A stretch of DNA of 27,613 bases from CAZBSE01 sp964494385. GTDB taxonomy: Bacteria > Actinomycetota > Humimicrobiia > Humimicrobiales > Humimicrobiaceae. How positions within the stretch are numbered: position 1 is the stretch's first letter; each line of letters opens with the position of its first letter. The translations under genes and the position numbers were made by a program. The DNA lies in assembly GCA_964494385.1 (NCBI GenBank), contig CAZBSE010000022.1, positions 1 through 27,613 on the forward strand, given 5' to 3'. Below are positions 8,842 through 16,550 of the stretch, in pieces. The notes under the pieces were generated by a model. It was not told the DNA's origin. It saw nothing but the letters and a program-made list of their open reading frames with translations, and ran no database searches.

Positions 8842-8979
8842 TTTAATCAATTCCTTGCCTATAATCCAATATAGTTGTTAATCTAAATCTTTTATGCTAA
8901 TATCAATTGGATTTAGTTGTATTTTGCATTTTTTCTTTTATATTATAAAGAAAATCTATTGAAAATTAAATAAAATAAA
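8842..8979. promoter_or_regulatory. Divergent hrcA / thi control region
   Basis: This AT-rich stretch carries the leftward hrcA leader and the rightward thi promoter. On the plus strand TTGTAT (8917-8922), 18 bp and TATTAT (8941-8946) would start transcription around 8953, just before the TPP aptamer. ATCCAAT (8864-8870) and ATTGGAT (8906-8912) form an interrupted inverted repeat of unknown meaning. A minus-strand TTAGCA resembles half a CIRCE, but the other half is missing. Confidence 0.4.
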
Positions 8980-9075
8980 TACTTAGGGGAGCTTACCAGG
9001 CTGAGAGGACAGCTCAATTAATCCAGGCTGTCGACCCTTAAACCTGACCTAGTTAATTCTAGCGTAGGAAAAGTA
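8980..9075 (+). ncRNA. TPP riboswitch (THI element)
   Basis: The aptamer consensus is clear in order: GGGGAGC (8987-8993), GGCTGAGAG (8999-9007), ACCCTTAAACCTGACCT (9034-9050), and TTAATTCTAGCGTAGG (9053-9068). P1 pairs TACTT (8980-8984) with AAGTA (9071-9075). A variable P3 arm pairs GACAGC (9008-9013) with GCTGTC (9027-9032). It is followed directly by an intrinsic terminator and then thiM, so TPP binding is expected to stop transcription of thiM-thiE-thiC-thiL. Confidence 0.97.
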
Positions 9076-9083
9076 GAAATAAT

Positions 9084-9120
9084 AAAACTACTAACCAATG
9101 GCCGGGTCAGTAGTTTTTTT
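9084..9120 (+). terminator. TPP-riboswitch-controlled intrinsic terminator
   Basis: AAAACTACTAACC (9084-9096) pairs with GGTCAGTAGTTTT (9105-9117) with one mismatch, loop 9097-9104, and a T-run to 9120. AGTAG at 9072-9076, part of aptamer P1, is also complementary to CTACT (9088-9092) in the 5' arm. This gives a simple switch: with TPP bound, P1 holds AGTAG and the terminator forms; without TPP, AGTAG may pair with CTACT instead. Confidence 0.85.
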
Positions 9121-9198
9121 ATTTATTGCAATTTTAATAATAACCATAGCCGAAAAAATATAGGAGGGCACAACAAATTTTTTATGGGATATGCCGGT

Positions 9199-9207
9199 TG
9201 ATATAAT
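9199..9207 (+). promoter_or_regulatory. Possible extended -10 promoter between terminator and thiM
   Basis: TGATATAAT is a perfect extended -10 (TGnTATAAT) located after the riboswitch terminator and about 30 nt before the thiM start. The -35 region is only a T-rich run. Transcription from here would start near 9213 and skip the riboswitch. The thiM ribosome binding site AAGGAGAT would still be included. Confidence 0.35.
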
Positions 9208-9237
9208 TAAAGCCGATCAAGCAAGGAAGGAGATTTT

Positions 9238-10032
9238 ATGAGTATATTTAACACTTTAAAAAAAATAAGGGAACAAAAGCCCCTGATACATCATATAACA
9301 AACTGGGTCACAATTTATGATTGCGCAAACATCGTAAGAGTCATAGGCGCTCTTCCGGTTATGGCTCATGCAGCGGAAGAAGTCCGGCAGATGACTTCCA
9401 TATCCAGCGCCCTTGTTTTAAATATCGGAACCCTTACAGTCGACCTGGTGAAATCGATGATTCTGGCAGGCAAAAAAGCAAATGATAAAAACATCCCCGT
9501 GGTCCTGGATGCCGTCGGCGTTGGTGCCACGGATTTAAGGACGGATAAGGCCAGGGAGATCTTAAGTAAAATAAAGATTTCTATTCTGAAAGGAAACTCC
9601 TCTGAGATTGGAACACTGGCCGGAGCAAAGGCTGAAACAAAAGGGGTCGAAGCAATATCCGTAAAAGGCAGTATAATAGAAATAGCAAAAAAAATTGCCC
9701 GCAGAGAAAACCTCACTGCCGTAATAACAGGTAGGGAAGACATTGTATCAAACGGGGAAGATATATACGTTTGCAGAAACGGCCACTATATGATGGGCAG
9801 CTTTGTCGGTTCGGGCTGTATGGCCGCCTCGGCAATAGGAACATTTGCCGCTGTCGAAAAAAACTATACGCTTGCCTCTGCAGATGCTCTTTGTCTTCTC
9901 GGAATTGCAGGAGAACTTGCAGCGGTAACAGCGGAAGGGCCCTACTCTTTTAAGGCCGCATTTTTTGATAAAATTTTTAACATGGGTGAAGTTGAAATCA
10001 AAAAAATGAAAAAAATGGAAAAAATTAAATAA
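9238..10032 (+). CDS. thiM: Hydroxyethylthiazole kinase ThiM
   Basis: ThiM phosphorylates 4-methyl-5-(2-hydroxyethyl)thiazole with ATP, a salvage step for the thiazole half of thiamine. The 264-residue protein begins with the typical PLIHHITNWVTIYDCAN. It continues with PVMAHAAEEV, VVLDAVGVGAT, ILKGNSSEI and the active-site VGSGCMAAS. AAGGAAGGAGAT gives a strong ribosome binding site before the ATG. The C-terminus ends in a short lysine/methionine-rich tail that abuts thiE with no spacer. It is the first gene of the TPP-controlled operon. Confidence 0.95.
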   Translation: MSIFNTLKKIREQKPLIHHITNWVTIYDCANIVRVIGALPVMAHAAEEVRQMTSISSALVLNIGTLTVDLVKSMILAGKKANDKNIPVVLDAVGVGATDLRTDKAREILSKIKISILKGNSSEIGTLAGAKAETKGVEAISVKGSIIEIAKKIARRENLTAVITGREDIVSNGEDIYVCRNGHYMMGSFVGSGCMAASAIGTFAAVEKNYTLASADALCLLGIAGELAAVTAEGPYSFKAAFFDKIFNMGEVEIKKMKKMEKIK

Positions 10033-10674
10033 ATGGAAGGAAAATTAAAAAATATAGACCTGTATTTTATAACTGATTCCGGATTGACCAGAAAAACAAT
10101 CCTGGAAGATGTTAAGTCGGCCATACGGGCCGGTGTAAAAATAATCCAGTACAGAGAAAAAAAGCTGGGCACCAGAGATATGATGAAAGAAGCAGAAGAC
10201 ATAAGTAAACTGTGCATAAAAAATAGTGTTCTTTTTATAATAAATGACAGGGTCGATATAGCTCTTGCAGTAAATGCTGACGGTGTTCACCTGGGAGACA
10301 CGGATATGCATTACGGTACGGCCAGAAAGATACTGGGAAGCAAAAAAATTATAGGACTTACCGTGCACCGGGTTGATGAAGCAATAGAAGCAGAGAGGAT
10401 AGGTGCGGATTATGTGGGCGTAAGCCCTATTTTCAAAACAAAAACAAAAATCGACGCCGGAAAACCGGCGGGGCTGGACTTAATAAAAAATGTCAGGAGA
10501 GCAATAAAAATCCCCCTTGTGGCTATCGGAGGAATAAATGAAAATAATCTAAAAGACGTAATAAAGGCAGGGGCGGAATCGGTTTCGGCAATCTCGGCCA
10601 TAGTAGCCAGAGATAACGTTGAAAAGGAATGTAAAAAATTCAGGGAGGTAATAATAAATGAATCTATTGGATAA
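10033..10674 (+). CDS. thiE: Thiamine-phosphate synthase ThiE
   Basis: ThiE couples HMP-pyrophosphate with thiazole phosphate to give thiamine phosphate. The 213-residue TIM-barrel protein shows YFITDSGL, IIQYREKKLGTRDM, FIINDRVDIALAVNADGVHL, GVSPIFKTKTKIDAG and VAIGGI, all family landmarks. The ATG immediately follows the thiM stop and no good Shine-Dalgarno is visible, so it probably relies on coupling to thiM. Its end overlaps thiC by 17 nt. Confidence 0.96.
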   Translation: MEGKLKNIDLYFITDSGLTRKTILEDVKSAIRAGVKIIQYREKKLGTRDMMKEAEDISKLCIKNSVLFIINDRVDIALAVNADGVHLGDTDMHYGTARKILGSKKIIGLTVHRVDEAIEAERIGADYVGVSPIFKTKTKIDAGKPAGLDLIKNVRRAIKIPLVAIGGINENNLKDVIKAGAESVSAISAIVARDNVEKECKKFREVIINESIG

Positions 10675-11950
10675 GGCTAAATCCGGTAAAATTACAGAAG
10701 AAATGAGAACTATAGCAGATAAAGAGGGAGTAAGTCTTCAATACATAACAGAAAACATTGCCGGGGGCAGTATCGTTGTTCCCTATAACAAAAGACATAA
10801 ATCCCTTAAACTGCCGTTCGGGATCGGAAAAGGCCTGAGAACAAAAGTCAATGCAAATATAGGGACATCCTCGGACCAGGCCAGTGCCAACCAGGAAATT
10901 AAAAAATTGGACACTGCAGTTAAGGCAGGGACTGATACGGTTATGGATCTGAGCACTGGCGGAGATATCGATAAAATCAGAAAAGTTATTATAGACCGGT
11001 CCCCTGTACCGGTGGGAACGGTTCCTATTTACCAGGCTGCCATTGAATCTTCAAAAAGAAAAGGCATCATAAGAATGACTGAAGATTTCATTTTCAGTAT
11101 AATAGAAAAACAGGCACAGGACGGCGTTGACTTTATGACAGTGCACTGCGGCGTGACCATAGAAGCCATTAAAAGGCTGAAAAATCAGGGCAGGATCCTT
11201 GATATAGTGAGCAGAGGCGGGGCTTTCCTGGTTGAATGGATGCTATATAATAACAAAGAAAATCCTCTTTTTGAAAATTATGACAGACTTCTGGAGATAG
11301 CAAAAAAATATGATGTGACTTTGAGTCTGGGCGACGGACTCAGGCCCGGCTGCCTGGCAGATGCGACAGACAGGGCCCAGATACAGGAATTGGTTATCCT
11401 GGGAGAACTGGCCAAAAGAGCTTTAAAAGAAGGCGTACAGGTAATAATAGAAGGCCCCGGCCATATGCCTATTGACCAGATAAAAACAAATATCCTGCTG
11501 GAAAAAAAGATCTGCTGCGGTGCTCCTTTTTATGTCCTGGGTCCGCTGGTCACCGATATATCGCCGGGTTATGATCATATTACAGGAGCCATCGGGGGTG
11601 CTCTTGCCGGTTACTGGGGTGCCGACTTCCTGTGCTACCTCACACCTTCCGAGCATTTAAGGCTGCCCACGGTAGATGATGTCAGGGAAGGAGTCATAGT
11701 TACCAGAATAGCGGCGCACGCCGCTGATATCGCCAAGGGGACCATAGGTGCCATGGACAGAGATATAGAAATGGCAAAAGCCAGAAAAAAATTAAACTGG
11801 GAAAAGCAAATAAGCTTATCCATCGATCCGGAAAAGGCAGGACGTTATAGAAAGGAAAGCGGGATAATAAGTGATAAATGTACAATGTGCGGACAGTATT
11901 GCGCAATCGATATAGTAAATAAATATTTTAATAAAGATAAAGTACAATGA
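10658..11950 (+). CDS. thiC: Phosphomethylpyrimidine synthase ThiC (short form)
   Basis: ThiC is a non-canonical radical-SAM enzyme that rearranges aminoimidazole ribotide into HMP-phosphate. At 430 residues it is the short form lacking the long N-terminal domain of proteobacterial ThiC. Conserved blocks include DLSTGGDIDKIR, VDFMTVHCGVT, SRGGAF, LGDGLRPGC, EGPGHMP and GADFLCYLTPSEHL. The C-terminal cluster motif reads CTMCGQYC (C408, C411, C415), a CX2CX3C spacing. AGGGAGG inside the end of thiE serves as its ribosome binding site. It overlaps thiL by 4 nt. Confidence 0.96.
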   Translation: MNLLDKAKSGKITEEMRTIADKEGVSLQYITENIAGGSIVVPYNKRHKSLKLPFGIGKGLRTKVNANIGTSSDQASANQEIKKLDTAVKAGTDTVMDLSTGGDIDKIRKVIIDRSPVPVGTVPIYQAAIESSKRKGIIRMTEDFIFSIIEKQAQDGVDFMTVHCGVTIEAIKRLKNQGRILDIVSRGGAFLVEWMLYNNKENPLFENYDRLLEIAKKYDVTLSLGDGLRPGCLADATDRAQIQELVILGELAKRALKEGVQVIIEGPGHMPIDQIKTNILLEKKICCGAPFYVLGPLVTDISPGYDHITGAIGGALAGYWGADFLCYLTPSEHLRLPTVDDVREGVIVTRIAAHAADIAKGTIGAMDRDIEMAKARKKLNWEKQISLSIDPEKAGRYRKESGIISDKCTMCGQYCAIDIVNKYFNKDKVQ

Positions 11951-12936
11951 TTGATAAGACTCCTAAGAATAAAACAATAATGAATATCTCTCAAATAGGC
12001 GGAGAATTTGCCTTAATAAACAGGCTTTCCAGGAAACCGTCCGAAAAAGATATAATAATGGGAATAGGTGATGATGCCGCTATTATAAAAGTAAGAGACA
12101 GATACCTCGCTATTACCACTGATACGCTGGTAGAAGGCGACCATTTCTCACTGAAATATTTCACCCCCGTGCAAATAGGGAAAAAAGCGGTGGAAATAAA
12201 TGTATCCGATATCGGGGCCATGGGGGCCAGGCCAAAATACTTTTTAGTTTCCCTGGTCCTTCCCCGGGATATTGATACCAGAATTATTGAAGGAATATAT
12301 AAAGGTATGCGCCTTACCGGAAGTAAATACAAAATAGAAATAATAGGCGGCAACATTACTCACGGTAAACAGTTGATTATAGATATATGCATGGTCGGAG
12401 AAGCAAAAAAAGAAAATCTGAAATTCCGTTCAGCTGCCAGACCTGACGACTGTATCCTGGTAAGCGGAGATCTGGGCTCTAGCGCAGCCGGTCTTCACCT
12501 GTTTTTAAATAATGAAAAGGGTTTTAGGAAAGTAAAAAAAAGGCACCTGGAACCGGAAGCTAATTTTTATAAAGTTGAGCCTTTTTTAAAATACATCAAC
12601 GCCATGATTGATGTTTCCGATGGCCTTGCTTCCGAGATCCTTAGAATATGTGAGCAGAGCGGTACCGGAGCTGTTATTTACCCTGATTCGGTTCCCATCG
12701 GATCAGAAACCAGAAAAGCAGCAGAAATCAGCGGAGAAAAAGCTCTGGATTTTGCCTTATACGGAGGTGAGGATTTTGAGCTGGTCTATACGGTATCAGA
12801 AAAAAATTTGGATAAAGTCAAAGGATTTGTTGTAGGGAAAATAACCGCAAGGAAAGGTGTCAGATTCTATAAAGAAGGCAGGGAGCAACCCCTTAAAAAG
12901 CACGGATATGATCATTTTTTAACTGAATTGACCTAA
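11947..12936 (+). CDS. thiL: Thiamine-monophosphate kinase ThiL
   Basis: ThiL phosphorylates thiamine phosphate to the active cofactor TPP. The 329-residue protein has the PurM-like ATPase motifs in order: MGIGDDAAII, TTDTLVEGDHF, VSDIGAMGA, VSGDLGSSAAGL, IDVSDGLASEI and YGGEDFELVYTV. It overlaps thiC by ATGA and closes the operon. An internal ATG about 13 codons in, before NISQIGGEF, is a possible alternative start. thiD and the thiazole-synthesis genes (thiG, thiS, thiF, thiH) are not in the window. Confidence 0.96.
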   Translation: MIDKTPKNKTIMNISQIGGEFALINRLSRKPSEKDIIMGIGDDAAIIKVRDRYLAITTDTLVEGDHFSLKYFTPVQIGKKAVEINVSDIGAMGARPKYFLVSLVLPRDIDTRIIEGIYKGMRLTGSKYKIEIIGGNITHGKQLIIDICMVGEAKKENLKFRSAARPDDCILVSGDLGSSAAGLHLFLNNEKGFRKVKKRHLEPEANFYKVEPFLKYINAMIDVSDGLASEILRICEQSGTGAVIYPDSVPIGSETRKAAEISGEKALDFALYGGEDFELVYTVSEKNLDKVKGFVVGKITARKGVRFYKEGREQPLKKHGYDHFLTELT

Positions 12937-12968
12937 AATGTAATCACTACTCCAAAGGATTGCTGTTA

Positions 12969-13024
12969 TCCGGTATATAAACTGCAGACTGCATGCTGTA
13001 CCGGACTGCTGACAATTACAGCAG
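12969..13024 (+). other. Tandem inverted repeats downstream of thiL
   Basis: TCCGGTA (12969-12975) and TACCGGA (12999-13005) form a 7-bp inverted repeat. Immediately after it, CTGCTG (13006-13011) and CAGCAG (13019-13024) form a second hairpin with a 7-nt loop. Neither is followed by a T-run, so this is not a standard terminator. It may be a structured 3' end of the thi transcript or an upstream site of the aminopeptidase gene. Confidence 0.35.
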
Positions 13025-13075
13025 CCTTAACGGCAGGGTTAATTAATGGAAAAAATATTTTCATTGAAATAAAAA

Positions 13076-13104
13076 TTAATTGAAAGATTATTTTGTAGTA
13101 TAAT
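13076..13104 (+). promoter_or_regulatory. Probable aminopeptidase promoter
   Basis: A perfect TATAAT lies at 13099-13104, with a weak TTAATT 17 bp upstream (13076-13081). Transcription would start near 13111 and leave a leader of about 80 nt before the ATG at 13192. Confidence 0.4.
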
Positions 13105-13191
13105 TGAAATGTTCTATTGCGGTTAAAAAACTTATTTTGCCGCTGTTTACAATATATAAATAACAACAAGGGTTAACAAGAAGGGTGAAAA

Positions 13192-14304
13192 ATGGATCCG
13201 AGAATAGAAAAACTGGCAAAAATCCTGGTAAATTATTCCTGCAGGGTACAGAAAGGGGAGAAAGTTTTAATTGAATGTGTCGGTTATTCGGGAATCCCGC
13301 TGGCCAGGATGCTTATAAAAGAAGTATATAAAATCGGAGGTTTACCCTATATAATTTTAAAGGAAAGCAGTGTTACAAGGGAGCTGCTTAAAAAAAGTAC
13401 ACCGGAGCAGCTTAAGTCCATGTCTGAATATGAACTGGTCCAGATGAAGGAAATGAGTGCTTTCATAGGAATAAGAGCCAGTGACAACATCAGTGAAATG
13501 AGCGATGTGGCACCAGAAAATATGGCTTCCTACATGAAAGATTTTATAGATGCGGTCAATGAGGAAAGAATAAATAATACCAAGTGGGTGCTTATAAGAT
13601 ACCCCAATAATTCAATGGCCCAGCTTGCAAACACAAGTACGGAGGCTTTTGAGGATTTTTATTTTAATGTATGCAACCTTGACTACGGCAGGATGTCAAA
13701 AGCAATGGATAAGCTGGTCGAGCTTATGAATAAAACAGATAAGATTCACATAACCGGCAAGGATACTGATTTAACTTTCTCCATCAAAGATATACCGGCT
13801 ATAAAATGCGACGGTGAATTTAACATACCCGACGGAGAAGTCTTTACGGCCCCGGTGAGAGATTCGGTAAACGGCAGGCTGACTTATAATTGCCCTGCTG
13901 TCTATCAGGGAGTTACCTATGAAAATATCAGCCTGAATTTTACAAATGGCAAAATAACCGGAGCGGCCTCAAGCGACACTGAAAGGATAAATAAGGTTTT
14001 TGATACCGACGAAGGCTCAAGATATATAGGAGAGTTTTCCATTGGTGTCAATCCATATATAACCAGATCCATAAAAGACGCCCTGTTTGATGAAAAAATA
14101 ATGGGAAGTTTTCACTTTACACCGGGAAAGTGCTATAAAGAAGCCTCTAACGGAAATGACTCTGCCATACACTGGGATCTGGTATGTGTCCAGACTCCGG
14201 AATATGGAGGGGGGGAAATTTTCTTTGACGGTACACTGGTACGGGAGAACGGCAGGTTCGTGATCCCTGAACTTAAAGGTTTAAATCCCGAAAACTTAAA
14301 ATAA
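13192..14304 (+). CDS. M29 family metallo-aminopeptidase
   Basis: M29 (thermophilic) aminopeptidases remove N-terminal residues using two divalent metals. In this 370-residue protein all five expected metal ligands are recognisable. They are E216 (PDGEVF), E281 (GEFSIG), H308 (SFHFTPG), and H327 and D329 (AIHWDLV). The N-terminal domain has LAKILVNYSCRVQKGEKVLI, typical of the family. The ATG has GAAGGGTG about 5 nt upstream. It is a single gene convergent with pcrA, with six bases between the stop codons. Substrate preference cannot be read from sequence. Confidence 0.92.
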   Translation: MDPRIEKLAKILVNYSCRVQKGEKVLIECVGYSGIPLARMLIKEVYKIGGLPYIILKESSVTRELLKKSTPEQLKSMSEYELVQMKEMSAFIGIRASDNISEMSDVAPENMASYMKDFIDAVNEERINNTKWVLIRYPNNSMAQLANTSTEAFEDFYFNVCNLDYGRMSKAMDKLVELMNKTDKIHITGKDTDLTFSIKDIPAIKCDGEFNIPDGEVFTAPVRDSVNGRLTYNCPAVYQGVTYENISLNFTNGKITGAASSDTERINKVFDTDEGSRYIGEFSIGVNPYITRSIKDALFDEKIMGSFHFTPGKCYKEASNGNDSAIHWDLVCVQTPEYGGGEIFFDGTLVRENGRFVIPELKGLNPENLK

Positions 14305-14310
14305 TAAAAA

Positions 14311-16539
14311 CTATTCTATCTTTCTTATAGGAGCAAAGCTGACCAGCAGATGTTTCATGCCAACCTTATTAAACATTACATCCAGTTCACAATCATCAAT
14401 CAGCCTTTTTACTTTTATAATCTTACCCTGCCCCCAGAATTTATGCTCTATTAAGTCACCTTTTTTATACTTATAACTGCCGCCATATCCCTCTCCAACC
14501 GCTGCTCCACTCTGCTCTACAGCTTCAGTTTCTACTTTATTTTCATCTATTAACAATCTTGCGGGAATTTCATTTATAAATCTGGAAACGTTCCTGAGGC
14601 TGGTGTCGCCGTATATACTGTGTGACTGAGAAGAGGATAAAAAAACCTTTTCCCTGGCCCTGGTTATACCTACATAGCACAGCCTTCTTTCCTCCTCCAG
14701 CTCTTCAATACTATTCATACTTCTGGAATGAGGAAAAATTCCCTCCTCCATTCCTATTATGAATACAACCGGGAACTCCAGCCCTTTTGCATTATGCAGG
14801 GTCATAAGAACCAGCCCGTCCGTACTTTCATCATAGTTGTCAATATCGGTAAGAAGGGATACTTCTTCCAAAAAACCGTCAAGATTGTACAGGCCCTCAT
14901 TCTTCCGGGAGTCGGCTGCAGCACCAGAAAGCTCGATGTCCGCCGATGGACCGGTAGTAATATTATCCGCTCCGGCTTTTTCTTCGTATTCCTTGGTAAC
15001 GGTCAGGAGCTCCTTTAAGTTTTCTATTCTATTTAACGCCTCAATTGTGTTTTCCAGTTCAAGTCCTTTCATATAACCGGTTTTTACCCATATTCTCTGA
15101 AGAACTTTACTTACTCCATGATCCTGTGCAAAACCCCTGAAATCGGCAATAAGCGATATAAACTTACTTATCCTGTCCTTTGCACTCCTGCTCAGTACGG
15201 GAATTTCTTCACTGGTTTGAAAAGCCTCGCAAAAAGTCATGTTGTTATTGCGGGAATATTTTTCTATGGTTTCAATTGTAGATTTACCTATCTTTCGCCG
15301 GGGAACATTCACAATTCTTACCAGACTTACCACGTCTCTGGGATTTGCAATAAGCTTCATATAGGCAAGCATATCCTTTATTTCTTTTCTATCATAAAAT
15401 CTGAGTCCCCCATAAATTTTATAGGGAATATTTTGTCTTACCAGATACTCTTCTACTGCCCTGGATTGAGCATTGGTCCTGTAAAAAATGGCAAAATCTC
15501 TGTATTTTCTGTTTTTTTCTTTCATATATTGCTCTATATGCCTGACCACAAAATTTACTTCTACCTTTTCATCCGGAGCTATATATTTGGAAACTATCTC
15601 TCCCTTAGGATTCTCGGTCCATAATTTCTTATGTTTTCTGTTTTCATTATTTTTTATAATAAAATTTGCCGCATTTAGTATATTCTGGGTGGACCTGTAA
15701 TTTTGCTCCAGTTTTATTACCACTGCACCTTCGAACTTCTTATCAAAGTCAATGATGTTTTTTATTTCAGCGCCCCTCCAGCTGTAGATATTCTGGTCAT
15801 CATCCCCCACCACGCATATTCTCCTGTGCTTCCTGGACAGGAGAACGACAATCTCATTCTGGGCGATATTTGTGTCCTGAAACTCATCCACCAGAATATA
15901 CTTAAATTTTTCCTGGTATTTTTCCCTTACTTCCGGAAACAGTTTCAGGACTTCGACTGTAAACATTAAAAGGTCGTCAAAATCAAGGGCATTGGCTTTA
16001 AACAGCTTTTCCTGATAAAGACTATAGATTTTGGCTACTGTCTTTTCAAAATAATCGACGGCTTTTTTAGAGAAGCCTTCGTGGTCGATAAGTTTGTTCT
16101 TTGCATCACTGATGACTGCCCTTACTGCCTTGGGCGGAAATCTCTTGATATCCATATCAAGATCTTTTTCTACGCTGGATATCAGACTCAGACTGTCTTT
16201 TTCATCATAAATTACATAATTTGAAGACATTCCCAGATGATTTATCTCATACCTCAGAAGCCTTGCGCAGAACGAGTGAAAGGTGCTTACCCACATATAT
16301 TCTCCTATGCTGCCTACCAATTCCAGCACCCTTCTTTTCATTTCCCTCGCTGCCTTATTGGTAAAGGTGATAGCGAGAATATTGAAGGGGTCCACTCCTT
16401 TATCCTTGATCAGATATGCGATTCTGTAAGTAAGTACCCTTGTTTTTCCGCTTCCTGCACCGGCAATAACCAGGAGCGGCTTTTCGGTACTTTTAACTGC
16501 TTTAATTTGCTGGGGATTTAAATATTTTTTTAATTCCAA
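14311..16539 (-). CDS. pcrA: ATP-dependent 3'-5' DNA helicase PcrA/UvrD
   Basis: This superfamily 1A helicase acts in nucleotide excision repair and clears RecA or stalled polymerase from DNA. The 742 residues contain AGAGSGKT (26-33), AITFTNKAAREMK, DEFQDTN, GDDDQNIYSWRGA, EQNYRSTQNIL, TLHNAKGLEFPVVF and RRLCYVGITRARE, the complete set of motifs. The C-terminal tail (KYKKGDLIEHKFWGQGKI) is the Tudor-like region known to contact RNA polymerase in PcrA. The start is TTG with a weak ribosome binding site, 11 bp after the DAHP synthase stop. No ATG fits the conserved LNPQQ start. Confidence 0.96.
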   Translation of the reverse strand: MELKKYLNPQQIKAVKSTEKPLLVIAGAGSGKTRVLTYRIAYLIKDKGVDPFNILAITFTNKAAREMKRRVLELVGSIGEYMWVSTFHSFCARLLRYEINHLGMSSNYVIYDEKDSLSLISSVEKDLDMDIKRFPPKAVRAVISDAKNKLIDHEGFSKKAVDYFEKTVAKIYSLYQEKLFKANALDFDDLLMFTVEVLKLFPEVREKYQEKFKYILVDEFQDTNIAQNEIVVLLSRKHRRICVVGDDDQNIYSWRGAEIKNIIDFDKKFEGAVVIKLEQNYRSTQNILNAANFIIKNNENRKHKKLWTENPKGEIVSKYIAPDEKVEVNFVVRHIEQYMKEKNRKYRDFAIFYRTNAQSRAVEEYLVRQNIPYKIYGGLRFYDRKEIKDMLAYMKLIANPRDVVSLVRIVNVPRRKIGKSTIETIEKYSRNNNMTFCEAFQTSEEIPVLSRSAKDRISKFISLIADFRGFAQDHGVSKVLQRIWVKTGYMKGLELENTIEALNRIENLKELLTVTKEYEEKAGADNITTGPSADIELSGAAADSRKNEGLYNLDGFLEEVSLLTDIDNYDESTDGLVLMTLHNAKGLEFPVVFIIGMEEGIFPHSRSMNSIEELEEERRLCYVGITRAREKVFLSSSQSHSIYGDTSLRNVSRFINEIPARLLIDENKVETEAVEQSGAAVGEGYGGSYKYKKGDLIEHKFWGQGKIIKVKRLIDDCELDVMFNKVGMKHLLVSFAPIRKIE

Positions 16540-16550
16540 GTCTTACTAAA

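Noticed and set aside
8880..8905. Possible CIRCE upstream of hrcA (minus-strand TTAGCA)
   Set aside because: The second arm at the required distance does not match, and even the first arm loses the CTC end.
9183..9200. Five-codon leader peptide (MGYAG) before thiM
   Set aside because: The AGGAGG is about 16 nt from the ATG, too far for efficient use, and no regulatory codon pattern is present.
10045..10368. 107-codon minus-strand frame opposite thiE
   Set aside because: Shadow of a certain gene inside a coherent operon.
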